Below are positions 7,741-17,200 of a DNA stretch of 53,857 nucleotides, piece by piece. The DNA is from Nocardia alni (GTDB lineage: Bacteria > Actinomycetota > Actinomycetes > Mycobacteriales > Mycobacteriaceae): contig NZ_JAGPOX010000063.1 in NCBI RefSeq assembly GCF_019038435.1, positions 1 through 53,857 on the forward strand, in the 5' to 3' direction. Under the pieces are notes generated by a model. The model did no database searches. It was given only the letters and a program-made list of their open reading frames with translations, and was not told the origin of the DNA. Position numbers and translations under genes: made by a program. The first letter of the stretch is position 1; every line of letters begins with the position of its first letter.

Positions 7741-10700
7741 GCGGGCATCCCGTCGGTGCGTCGGTCGATGAGGTCGAATATCTCGTCATCGTCCGCGATT
7801 TCGATCAGATCCGCGGCGGTATCGGCATGCTCGTGCAGTGCCACGGTGAGCTTGTGCACCAGGCGCCGCAATCGGTCCTGGGGGATTCCGTCGGCGATCA
7901 GGCGGTCCAGGCGGTGCTCCAGCTCGAGGGCGGGATCCACGTCCGGCGTCTGCCGGTCGAGCGTCGCGCGCAGATGTTCGGCCAGCGCCGCGGGCGTCGG
8001 GTAGTCGAAGACGGCTGTGGGAGTGAGGGTTACGCCCGTGACCTTGCGCAGTCGGTTGCGCAGCTCGACCGTGGTCAGCGAGTCGAAGCCCAGATCGGCG
8101 AAGCTCTGCTCCGGATCGAAGGCGCGTTCGGCGGCATGGTCCAGGACGGCGGCGACGTGTTCGGACAGCATCTCCAGCAGTGCCCTGCGCTGGTCGGCCG
8201 CGCTGCGCCCCGACAGCCGGGCGGCGAAGTCGACCGGCTGTGCGGCAGCCGCCACCGCCACGCGGTGTGGGCGAACCAGCGTGTGCAACAGGGGCGGCGG
8301 GTCGACGATCGCGGAGACGTCCAGGCCGATCGGGACCACCGCCGGGGTTCCGTCGCGCAGCGCCTCGTCCAGCATCGCCAGCGCCTGATCGCTGCGCAGA
8401 GCACGGAAGCCCGCGCGGCGCATGCGGGCGATATCCCGGTCGACCAGGTGGGCGCTGACCCCGCTGGGCTGTTCCCACAGGCCCCAGGCCAGGGCCGTCG
8501 CGGGGACGCCCGATCGCCGCAGCCGGACGGCCAGCGCGTCCAGGAACGCGTTGGCCGCCGCGTAATTGGCCTGGCCCGGCGTGCCGAGAACCCCTGCCGC
8601 CGAGGAGAATACGACGAATCCGGCCAGGTCCTCGCGGGCGGTGAGACGATGCAGGTGCCAGGCCGCGTCGACTTTGGGTGGGAGTACCCGTGCGAAGTGG
8701 TCGTCGGTCAATGCCGGGAACAGCGCGTCATCTACTGCGCCCGCGGCGTGGACGACCATGGTCACGGGGGCGCGCACCGTCTCCAGGAGTGCTGCCAGGG
8801 CACCGGAATCGGCGACATCGCAGGCGGCGACACGCACGCGAGCACCCAGCTCGGTGAGCTCGTCCACCAATTCCTTCGCCCCCGGCGCGGATTCACCCGC
8901 TCGACTGGTGAGTAGCAGCTCACGAGCCCCATAGGCGGTGACGAGATGACGGGCAAGGGTCGCGCCGATCATGCCCGTCCCGCCGGTGATCAACACCGTG
9001 CCCTCGGGGTTCAGTGACGCGGGCCAGGTGAGGACCACTTTTCCGATATGGCGGCCCTGCCCCACATACCGCAGCGCGGCCTGGGCCTGTCGCACATCCC
9101 ATCCCGTGATCGGCGGGACGGTGAGCACGCCGTCGGCGAACAAGGTGAGCAGTTGGCCCAGCATATGCCGGATTCGGTCCGGGTCGACCCGGTTGATCAG
9201 GAACGAGTGGTAGTCGACATCCGGGAATTTCGCCGCGATCGCGCCGGGATCGCGCACATCGGTGACGCCCAGCTCCACGAAATGGCCGCCCCGCGGCAGC
9301 AGTCGCAGCGAGGCGTCGACGAAGTCGCCTGCCAGCGCGTTCACCACGATATCGACGCCGCGACCATCGGTGGCGGACATGATCTTCGATTCGAAGTCGA
9401 GGCTGCGCGAGTCGGCCATGTGCACCTCGTCGATGTCGCGCTGACGTAGCACCGGCCATTTGGGCCGGCTGGCCGTCGCGAACACCTCCGCACCCCGGTG
9501 CCGCGCCAACTGCACCGCCGCGGTCCCGACACCGCCGGTAGCGGCGTGGATCAGGACGGTATCGCCCGCCTGGATCCGGGCCAGTTCGACCAGAGCGTAG
9601 TAGGCCGTCAGGAAGACCACCGGCACCGAGGCAGCCTCGGCGAACGACCATTCGGGCGGAATGCGCACCACCAGACGATGATCGGTGGTCACGATCGACC
9701 CGATGCCGTCGAACAGTCCGAAAACCCGCTCACCCGGCGCGACATCGGTGACCGCGTCGCCGACGGCCAGTACCACGCCGGCCCCCTCGCCACCCAGTGC
9801 CGTCTCCGGGTCGGGATACAGGCCGAGCCCGATCAGCACGTCGCGGAAGTTGACACCGGCCGCGCGCATCGCGATCCGAATCTGGTTGGGCCCCAAGGGG
9901 GCCGACACCGGCTCGGCGTGGCGCACGCCGATCGTGTCGAGTGTGCCGCGTTCGGTCGCGGTCAGGCGCCAGTGCTCCGCGCGCAGCAGATCCGGGCCGG
10001 ACTGGACGCGGATACGTTGCAGGCGTGGGGCATAGAGATCACCGCCACGCACCGCGAGCTGTGGTTCGCCGGTTGCCAGCGCGCGGGCGACGAGTGATCC
10101 CAAGCTGTCCGGAGATTCTGTTGGCGTGTTCGCCGGGTCCAGATCCAGGAGAAGTATTCGCTCCGGATATTCGGACTGTGCGCTTCGCACCATTCCCCAG
10201 ACGGCCGCGGCGATCGGATCTGGGCTCTGGGCGAGCGATTCGGTGGCGACCGCGCCGCGCGTAGTGAGGACGACGACCGCTGCGGAGTCGGTTACGAGCA
10301 GGTGCCGCAGGCGGTGCAGTACGTCGGTGAGTTCGTCGTGGACCATCGCGGGCGACACCGATTCGGCCGCTGTCGATTCGACGGAATCGGGTTCGGACGC
10401 CACGGGCAGGACCACAACGTCCTGGGCGACGCCGGGAGCGTCCCCGTTGCGTCCGATGATTTCGCCGTTGGGTGGATGACGCGGTGCGTCATGGAACCGT
10501 AAATGGACCGGACTCAGCCCAGCGGACTTGTCACGCAACGGGATCCAATTCACCGTATAGACCGGCTCGGCCCGCCGGGTGGTCGGTGCGCTGCCGGGTT
10601 GGGCCGCACGCAGTTCCAGCGTCTCGACCGTCGCGACGGTGCTGCCGGAAGGGTCGGTCAGACGCACGCCGAGCCGCCCGTTCGCGTCGGCCGACACACG

Positions 10701-13700
10701 TACTCGCACATCGGTCGCGCCGATCGCGGCGAGTTCGACACCGCGCCAGATGAAAGGAACTCGCGGGGTGTCCATCCCACCGGCGTCCGCCGTCAGTTCG
10801 GCCGCCAGAACGTGCAGGGCCGCATCGAGCAGCGCGGGGTGGATCAGATATCCGGAGGTATCGGTCTCCTCCGGAATATTCACGTGCGCGACGAGATCCG
10901 CACCATCCCGCCACGCTTCGCGCAGTCCCCGGAAAGCGGGGCCGTACCGCAGGCCGGAGTCCTCTAGTCGGTCGTACAGCGCCTCGGCATCGATCAGTGC
11001 CGCGCCCCGAGATGACCACGGGTGATCTTGGGCGGCAGGGATTTCGAAGGCCGGTGCGAGCGTGCCCTCGGCGTGGGTGGTCCACGGACCGTCGCCGATC
11101 CGGGAGTGGATCGTCACGGTGTGGTGGCCCGCGGAGTCGCGGCGCCCCACTCGAACCTGGAGTTGCGCGGGTTCGTCGGTGGGCCGCAGCGGCGCCGTGA
11201 TCACCAGCTCCGCGATACGAGCGCAGCCCACCTCCTGCGCTGCCCGCAACGCCAGCTCGACGAATACCGTTCCGGGAACCAGAATCCGGTCACCGACCCG
11301 ATGGTCGGACAGCCACGGCAGATTCCGCAGCGACAATCGACCGGTGAATACCGTGTCGGCATCTCCGGGACCCTGGACCACCGCGCCGAGCAGCGGATGA
11401 TCGACATCCGTCAGACCCGCGGCGGCCACGTCGGCCCGGGTCTCGGGATCCAGCCAGAAACGCTGGTGCGCGAACGCGTAGGTGGGTAGGTCGATCGGCC
11501 GGGCGCCCGGTGTGAGTGCCGCCCAGTCGATCCGGGCGCCGGCCGTGTACGCCTGCGCCACCGCCTCGGCCACCGTATCCGGCTCTGCTCGGTTCGGCCG
11601 CAGCAGCGCGGACAGCGTTGCCGCGCCGGCCGATTCGGTGGCCAGCGCGGTCAGAGCCGCACCGGGCCCGACCTCGAGGAACAGCGTGACGCGGCCCTGG
11701 TCCCGTAGCCATCGCACACCGTCGGCGAAGCGCACGGATTCGGCGAGGTGGCGCACCCAGTATCGAGGGGTGCGCAGGTCGTCGGGATCGGCCGGGTGGC
11801 CGGTGAGATCGGAGATGATCGTGCGGTTGGGCTTGCGAAAGGTCAGCCCGGCACACTCCGCGGCGAACTCGTCGAGGATGGGACGCATGCGCGGAGAGTG
11901 GAAAGCATGGCTCACCCGCAGCCGCCGGGTGCGTATGCCGCGCTCGGTGGCGCGCTCGGCGACCGCGACCACCGCCTGTTCGTCACCGGAGACGACGACG
12001 GCCGCCGGGGCGTTTACCGCGGCGATGGCCAGACGTCCGCGATGCGCGGCCATCAAATTCGCCACCGTCGGCTCGTCGGCCGCGACGGCGAGCATGGCCC
12101 CGCCCGGCGGCAGGCTCTGCATCAACCGGCCGCGCGCGGCCACCAGCGTGGCAGCGTCGGCCAGCGACCACACCCCGGCCAGATAGGCCGCGCTCACCTC
12201 CCCGATGGAGTGGCCGAGGAAGTAATCGGCCGTCAGACCCCAGGATTCGAGCAGGCGCGCCAGTGCGACCTCGATCGTGAACAGCGCCGCCTGGGTGCGG
12301 TCGGTGCGATCCAGCTCTGCCGCATCGGGTGAATCCTGTGCCGCCCACATGATCTCGCGGATCGGTCGGTCCAGTTTCGGATCCAGGGCGGCGCACACCT
12401 CATCGAATGCCGCCGCGAACACCGGATATCGGCGATGCATCTCCCTGCCCATGCCGAGCGCCTGCGAACCCTGTCCGGGAAACAGGAAGGCGGTCTTGAC
12501 CTTCGGGGCGGCGATACCGCGCACGACACCCGGAACAGCGGTATCCGTGGCCAATGCGTCCAGTCGATCGAGCAGTTCCTCGCGCCCACTGCCGACCACG
12601 ACCGCGCGGTGCGACAACGCGGTCCGCGTGGTCGCCAGGGACACCGCGACATCGCCCGTGGTCGCCTCCGGGTGCGCACGCAGATGATCGGCCAGCCGCC
12701 TGGCCTGTGCCTCGACCGAGCGCTCGTCCAGACCGGACACCGCCCAGAGCACGGGGACGGCATCCGGTCGCGCGGCCGGTGCCGGTTCCGGCTCGTCCGG
12801 GGCCTGCTCCAGGATCACGTGTGCGTTGGTGCCACTGATCCCGAACGACGACACCGCCGCCCGCCGCGGCCGATCCGTCCGCGGCCACGGCTGCGCCGCG
12901 GTGACCAGGCGCACCGGGCCGGCGGACCAATCCACATGCGACGAGGGCCGATTCACGTGCAGGGTGGGTGGGATCAGTCCGTTCCGCATGGCCAGTACGG
13001 TCTTGATCACACCGGCCACCCCGGCGGCGGCCTGGGTATGACCGAGATTCGATTTCACCGACCCGAGCCACAGCGGCCGAGTGCGACCGGCCCCGTAGGT
13101 GTCCAACAGGGCCTGGATCTCCACCGGATCGCCGAGCCTGGTCCCGGTGCCGTGCCCCTCGACGACGTCGATATCCCCGGGCTCCAGCCGCGCGGCCGCC
13201 AGGGCCTGCTGGATCACCCGCTGCTGGGCGGGGCCGTTGGGCGCGGTCAGCCCGTTGGAGGCCCCGTCGGAGTTGACCGCCGACCCGCGCAGCACCGCCA
13301 GCACGCGGTGTCCGTTGCGCTGTGCGTCGGAAAGCCGTTCCAGCACCAGCATTCCCACACCCTCGGACCATCCGGTTCCGTCGGCGGCGTCGGAGAACGC
13401 CTTGCAGCGACCGTCCGGGGCCAGGCCGCCCTGACGGGCGAATTCGGCGAACACCTTGGGCGTCGCCATCACGGTCACCCCGCCGGCCAGCGCCAGCGTG
13501 CACTCCTGGCCGCGCAGCGCGTGTGCGGCCAGATGCATCGTCACCAGCGAGGAGGAGCAGGCGGTGTCGATGGTCACGGCCGGACCGTGCAGCCCGAGCG
13601 CGTAGGCGATGCGGCCCGAGACGACGCTGGCCAGGCTGCCGGTGCGCAGATGGCCCTCCACGCGTTCGGGCACCGAGGGCAGCCGGTCGGCGTAGTCGTG

Positions 13701-14240
13701 GTACATCACCCCGGCGAAGACGGCTGTCTGCGAGCCGCGCAGCGCCGAGGGTGCGATCCGCGCGGATTCCACTGCCTCCCACGATGCCTCCAGCAGCAGC
13801 CGCTGCTGCGGATCCATCGCCAGCGCCTCGCGGGGGGAGATACCGAACAGCTCGGGATCGAAATCCAGTGCGCCCTCCAGGAATCCGCCCACGTGTGGGA
13901 AGTCCCCGCGCTCGGCCCGGGAGTCGTGATCCCAGCCGCGGTCGTCGGGGAAGTCGGTGATGGCGTCGTTTCCGGCCGTCAGATGCTGCCACCACTGTTC
14001 CGGATTCCGCGCCCCGCCGGGAAACCGGCAGCTCATGCCGACGATCGCGATCGGCTCGCTGAGCCGGGCCGAGAGCTGGGAGTTGATGCGCCGCAGGCGA
14101 TCACGTTCAACCAGCGTGGTGCGCAGCGCCTCGACCAGCTCGCCTTGTTCGTCTCGAGTCACGGCTCCGCCTCGCCCGCGCTCGGCTCCCCCGTGCCCCG
14201 AGGAGCCGGTACCTACGGTTCCCTCGCTCCGCTCGGTCAC
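7737..14240 (-). CDS. Type I polyketide synthase module KS-AT-DH-ER-KR-ACP
   Basis: A fully reducing module of 2167 residues. A coiled-coil docking helix (about 33-60) precedes KS (62-480; Cys228 in DTACSSS, His363 in HGTGT, His401 in NLGH). AT (583-880) has GHSIG with Ser678 and HAFH at 778-781, which predicts malonyl-CoA. DH (946-1215) has His980 and Asp1139. ER (1430-1740) has Tyr1475 and the NADPH loop HAATGGVGTAAVQLA. KR (1747-1930) has GGTGMIG, a VDD motif at 1836-1838 (B-type) and Tyr1893. ACP (2020-2095) has LGFDSL with Ser2054. A C-terminal docking segment (DDDEIFDLID) follows instead of a thioesterase. In the DH motif the usual HxxxG is HxxxD. GTG at 14240 overlaps the previous stop as GTGA; GTG at 14162 is an alternative start just before the docking helix. 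Confidence 0.95.
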   Translation of the reverse strand: MTERSEGTVGTGSSGHGGAERGRGGAVTRDEQGELVEALRTTLVERDRLRRINSQLSARLSEPIAIVGMSCRFPGGARNPEQWWQHLTAGNDAITDFPDDRGWDHDSRAERGDFPHVGGFLEGALDFDPELFGISPREALAMDPQQRLLLEASWEAVESARIAPSALRGSQTAVFAGVMYHDYADRLPSVPERVEGHLRTGSLASVVSGRIAYALGLHGPAVTIDTACSSSLVTMHLAAHALRGQECTLALAGGVTVMATPKVFAEFARQGGLAPDGRCKAFSDAADGTGWSEGVGMLVLERLSDAQRNGHRVLAVLRGSAVNSDGASNGLTAPNGPAQQRVIQQALAAARLEPGDIDVVEGHGTGTRLGDPVEIQALLDTYGAGRTRPLWLGSVKSNLGHTQAAAGVAGVIKTVLAMRNGLIPPTLHVNRPSSHVDWSAGPVRLVTAAQPWPRTDRPRRAAVSSFGISGTNAHVILEQAPDEPEPAPAARPDAVPVLWAVSGLDERSVEAQARRLADHLRAHPEATTGDVAVSLATTRTALSHRAVVVGSGREELLDRLDALATDTAVPGVVRGIAAPKVKTAFLFPGQGSQALGMGREMHRRYPVFAAAFDEVCAALDPKLDRPIREIMWAAQDSPDAAELDRTDRTQAALFTIEVALARLLESWGLTADYFLGHSIGEVSAAYLAGVWSLADAATLVAARGRLMQSLPPGGAMLAVAADEPTVANLMAAHRGRLAIAAVNAPAAVVVSGDEQAVVAVAERATERGIRTRRLRVSHAFHSPRMRPILDEFAAECAGLTFRKPNRTIISDLTGHPADPDDLRTPRYWVRHLAESVRFADGVRWLRDQGRVTLFLEVGPGAALTALATESAGAATLSALLRPNRAEPDTVAEAVAQAYTAGARIDWAALTPGARPIDLPTYAFAHQRFWLDPETRADVAAAGLTDVDHPLLGAVVQGPGDADTVFTGRLSLRNLPWLSDHRVGDRILVPGTVFVELALRAAQEVGCARIAELVITAPLRPTDEPAQLQVRVGRRDSAGHHTVTIHSRIGDGPWTTHAEGTLAPAFEIPAAQDHPWSSRGAALIDAEALYDRLEDSGLRYGPAFRGLREAWRDGADLVAHVNIPEETDTSGYLIHPALLDAALHVLAAELTADAGGMDTPRVPFIWRGVELAAIGATDVRVRVSADANGRLGVRLTDPSGSTVATVETLELRAAQPGSAPTTRRAEPVYTVNWIPLRDKSAGLSPVHLRFHDAPRHPPNGEIIGRNGDAPGVAQDVVVLPVASEPDSVESTAAESVSPAMVHDELTDVLHRLRHLLVTDSAAVVVLTTRGAVATESLAQSPDPIAAAVWGMVRSAQSEYPERILLLDLDPANTPTESPDSLGSLVARALATGEPQLAVRGGDLYAPRLQRIRVQSGPDLLRAEHWRLTATERGTLDTIGVRHAEPVSAPLGPNQIRIAMRAAGVNFRDVLIGLGLYPDPETALGGEGAGVVLAVGDAVTDVAPGERVFGLFDGIGSIVTTDHRLVVRIPPEWSFAEAASVPVVFLTAYYALVELARIQAGDTVLIHAATGGVGTAAVQLARHRGAEVFATASRPKWPVLRQRDIDEVHMADSRSLDFESKIMSATDGRGVDIVVNALAGDFVDASLRLLPRGGHFVELGVTDVRDPGAIAAKFPDVDYHSFLINRVDPDRIRHMLGQLLTLFADGVLTVPPITGWDVRQAQAALRYVGQGRHIGKVVLTWPASLNPEGTVLITGGTGMIGATLARHLVTAYGARELLLTSRAGESAPGAKELVDELTELGARVRVAACDVADSGALAALLETVRAPVTMVVHAAGAVDDALFPALTDDHFARVLPPKVDAAWHLHRLTAREDLAGFVVFSSAAGVLGTPGQANYAAANAFLDALAVRLRRSGVPATALAWGLWEQPSGVSAHLVDRDIARMRRAGFRALRSDQALAMLDEALRDGTPAVVPIGLDVSAIVDPPPLLHTLVRPHRVAVAAAAQPVDFAARLSGRSAADQRRALLEMLSEHVAAVLDHAAERAFDPEQSFADLGFDSLTTVELRNRLRKVTGVTLTPTAVFDYPTPAALAEHLRATLDRQTPDVDPALELEHRLDRLIADGIPQDRLRRLVHKLTVALHEHADTAADLIEIADDDEIFDLIDRRTDGMPA

Positions 14241-17200
14241 TGCGCGTCCTGTCCGCCGAAGACGTCGTGTCCGTCGGTCCAGAAGTCGTCGAGATCGTAA
14301 TCCGCCGGGCCGTCCAGGGATTCGGCGCCGCTGTGCGCCAGGCGAATGAGCGCCGCGGCGTCCATCGCGTGAATCTCGCCGTCCGCGTCCTCGAGTCGAT
14401 CCCCGTCGACCACATGGCCGTTCGCCGGATCGGCGGCGTCGTCCGCCAGCAGGCGGGCGTGCAGGTGGGCGGCCAGGGCGTCCGGCGTCGGATGGTCGAA
14501 CACCAGCGTCGCGGGCAGGCGCAGCCCGGTGGCGGCCGCCAGCCGGGTGCGCAGTTCCATACCGGTCAGCGAATCGAAGCCCAGTTCGGCGAATGTGCGG
14601 TTGACGGTGGCCATCTCGTCGGTATGCCCGAGCACGGCCGCGGCCAGTTCATGCACCAGATCGTGGATGAGGTCGCGGCGCCCGGCGGCGTCGAGCGCGG
14701 CGAAGCGGGCAGGCAGGGACAGTACCGCGGGCTCGTGCCTGATGTGCGGCACGGGGATCCGCCGCGGCCGGGCCAGGGCGCGCAGCGGGGGCGGCGCGGC
14801 GTCGGGATCTATCGCGGTGCGATCCAGTGCGATCAGTACCGGTGCCGGATCTGCTGCCGCGCAGGCGATATCGAGCAGTTCCAGACCGTCGGCATCGGTC
14901 AGCGCGAGCAGGCCGCCGCGGGTCAGGCGCGAGTAGTCGGCCTCGGTCAGATGTGCGGAGACACCGGAGCGCCGCGCCCACAGCCCCCAGGCCGTCGCGG
15001 TCGCGGGCAGCCCCTGCGTATTCCGGATTCGGGCCAGCGCGTCCAGATAGGCGTTCGCCGCCGCGTAATTGGCCTGACCGGCCGCACCCAGAATCCCCGC
15101 CACCGAGGAGAACAGTACGAACGCCGACAACGGAAGATCACGGGTGAGTTCGTGCAGATTCCACGCGCCGTCCACCTTCGGGCGCAGCACGCGCTCGAAC
15201 TGTTCCGGGGTGAGGTTTTCCAGCAGCCCGTCGTCCGCGATACCGGCGGCGTGCACCACCGCGGTGAGCGGATGCGCGGCCGGGATGGAATCCAGCGCCC
15301 GGGACAGCGAATCACGATCTGCCACATCGCATTGCACGATGGACACATCGGCGTCGAGGCCGTCGGCATCGATCGGCCCGCGACCGAGCAGCAGCAGCCG
15401 CCGCACACCGTGTCGCGCCACGAGATGCCGCGCGACCAGCCCGCCGAGTGCGCCGCCCGCACCGGTGATCAGCACGGTGCCCTCGGTGGGCCATGGCGCT
15501 CCGGTCGGTTGCGCCGCCGTCCCGGTCAACCGGGGCACCCGCAATTCGCCCGCGCGCGCGGCGATCTGGGGCTCGTCGGCGGGGAGCGGGCCGATCGGGC
15601 TGTCGTCGGTGTCCAGCAGGAGGAACCGTTCCGGATGCTCCGTCTGGGCCGAACGCACCAGACCCCAGACCGCGGCGCCCGCCGGATCGGTGACGCTCTG
15701 GCCGTCCACCGCGACCGCGCCCCGGGTACGGATGCCCAGCACGCCGGAGTCCTCGTCGGCCAGCCAGGCCCGCATCCGCCGCAGCGTCACCTCGATCGCG
15801 GCGCGTACTCCCGCCGGCGTCGGATCGTGCTCGCCGACATCGAACCACCGCGGCGTCGGGTGGTGCAGACTCGTCCCGCGCGAGCCCGGCAGCACCCAGT
15901 CCAGCCGGTAGCGGTCGTCCCCCGAGCCGGAGGCGAAGGCCGCGGTATCGATCGGTCGCAGGACCAGCTCGTCGACCGACAGCACGGGACGGCCCGCCGC
16001 ATCGACTATTTCGAGGGTCGCCGCGTCGATACCGGTGAGCGACAGGCGGACCCGCAGTTCTCCGCCTGCGGGTCCGTGCGCGGTGATGCCGCGCCAGGAG
16101 AACGGAAGCCGGGTCGGTCCGGTGGTCGAGGCGAGCGGATGCAACGCGGCGTCCAGGACGGCCGGATGGATCCGATATCCGCCCGGATCGATCCCGCCGG
16201 GTGTGCTCACGACGCTGAAGATCTCCTCGTCGCGCAGGTAGATCCGGCGGGCGCCGCGGAATGCCGGGCCGTATCGGTAACCGGCGGCGGCCAATTCGCG
16301 GTAGCGGTGCTCGAGGTCGACCTCGGTCGCGTTGTCGGGCGGCCAGTTGTGCACCGGGACGAGCGGGGACGCGCCGCGCCGCGACGACAGGGATGCCTGC
16401 GCGTGCAGGGTCCATTCGCCGTGCGGTGCGACGCGGGCGTGGATGGTCACGATGCGCATGCCCTCGTCGTCCGCCGCACCGAGCGCGGTCTGGATCTCGA
16501 CCCGGGCGCTCTCGGGCAGGGGTAGCGGGGCGAGCAGGGTGAGCTCGTCGATGTGGTTCGAACCCACGCGTTCGGCTGCCAGCAGGGTCATCTCCAGGAA
16601 CGCGGTCGCCGGGACCAGAGCGGTGTCGTGAATGGCGTGATCGGTCAGCCACCCGTGCGTATCCCGGGACAGCTTGCCGGAGAACAGGATTCCACCGTCG
16701 GCCAGGGGGAGCGCCCGGTCCAGCAGCGGATGCTCCACGAGTTCCCGGTCGGTGTCGACCTCCCGGCCCGCGTCGAGCCAGTAGCGGCGGCGCTGGAACG
16801 CGTAGGTCGGCAACTCGGCCTGCTCGGCGACCGGACGGACATCGGGATGCCACCGGATCGGCGTCCCGGCGATATCCGCCGCGGCCAGACCCGAGAGCAC
16901 CGCGACGGATTCGGCCTGACGCCCGGGCAGCAGGGGTGTGACCGCGACCTGGTCGGCGCCGAATGCCTCCCGTGCCAGGGCGGTGAGTGTACTGCCCGGT
17001 CCGCATTCGACGAAGACGCCCACCCCGTGCTCCGCGCGCAGCGCGCGCAGTCCGTCGAAGAAACGGACCGGGTTGCGCACCTGCTCGACCCAGTAGCGCG
17101 GATCGCGCAGCCGCGCCGGATCGGCAAGGGCCCCGGTGAGGTTGGAGACGATCGGCACGGTGGGCTCGTGGTATTCGACGCTGTCGCAGACCCGGGCGAA

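Noticed and set aside
6166..8004. Long plus-strand frame opposite the FAD oxidoreductase
   Set aside because: It overlaps tetR in another frame and is a low-complexity shadow of the well-supported minus-strand genes.
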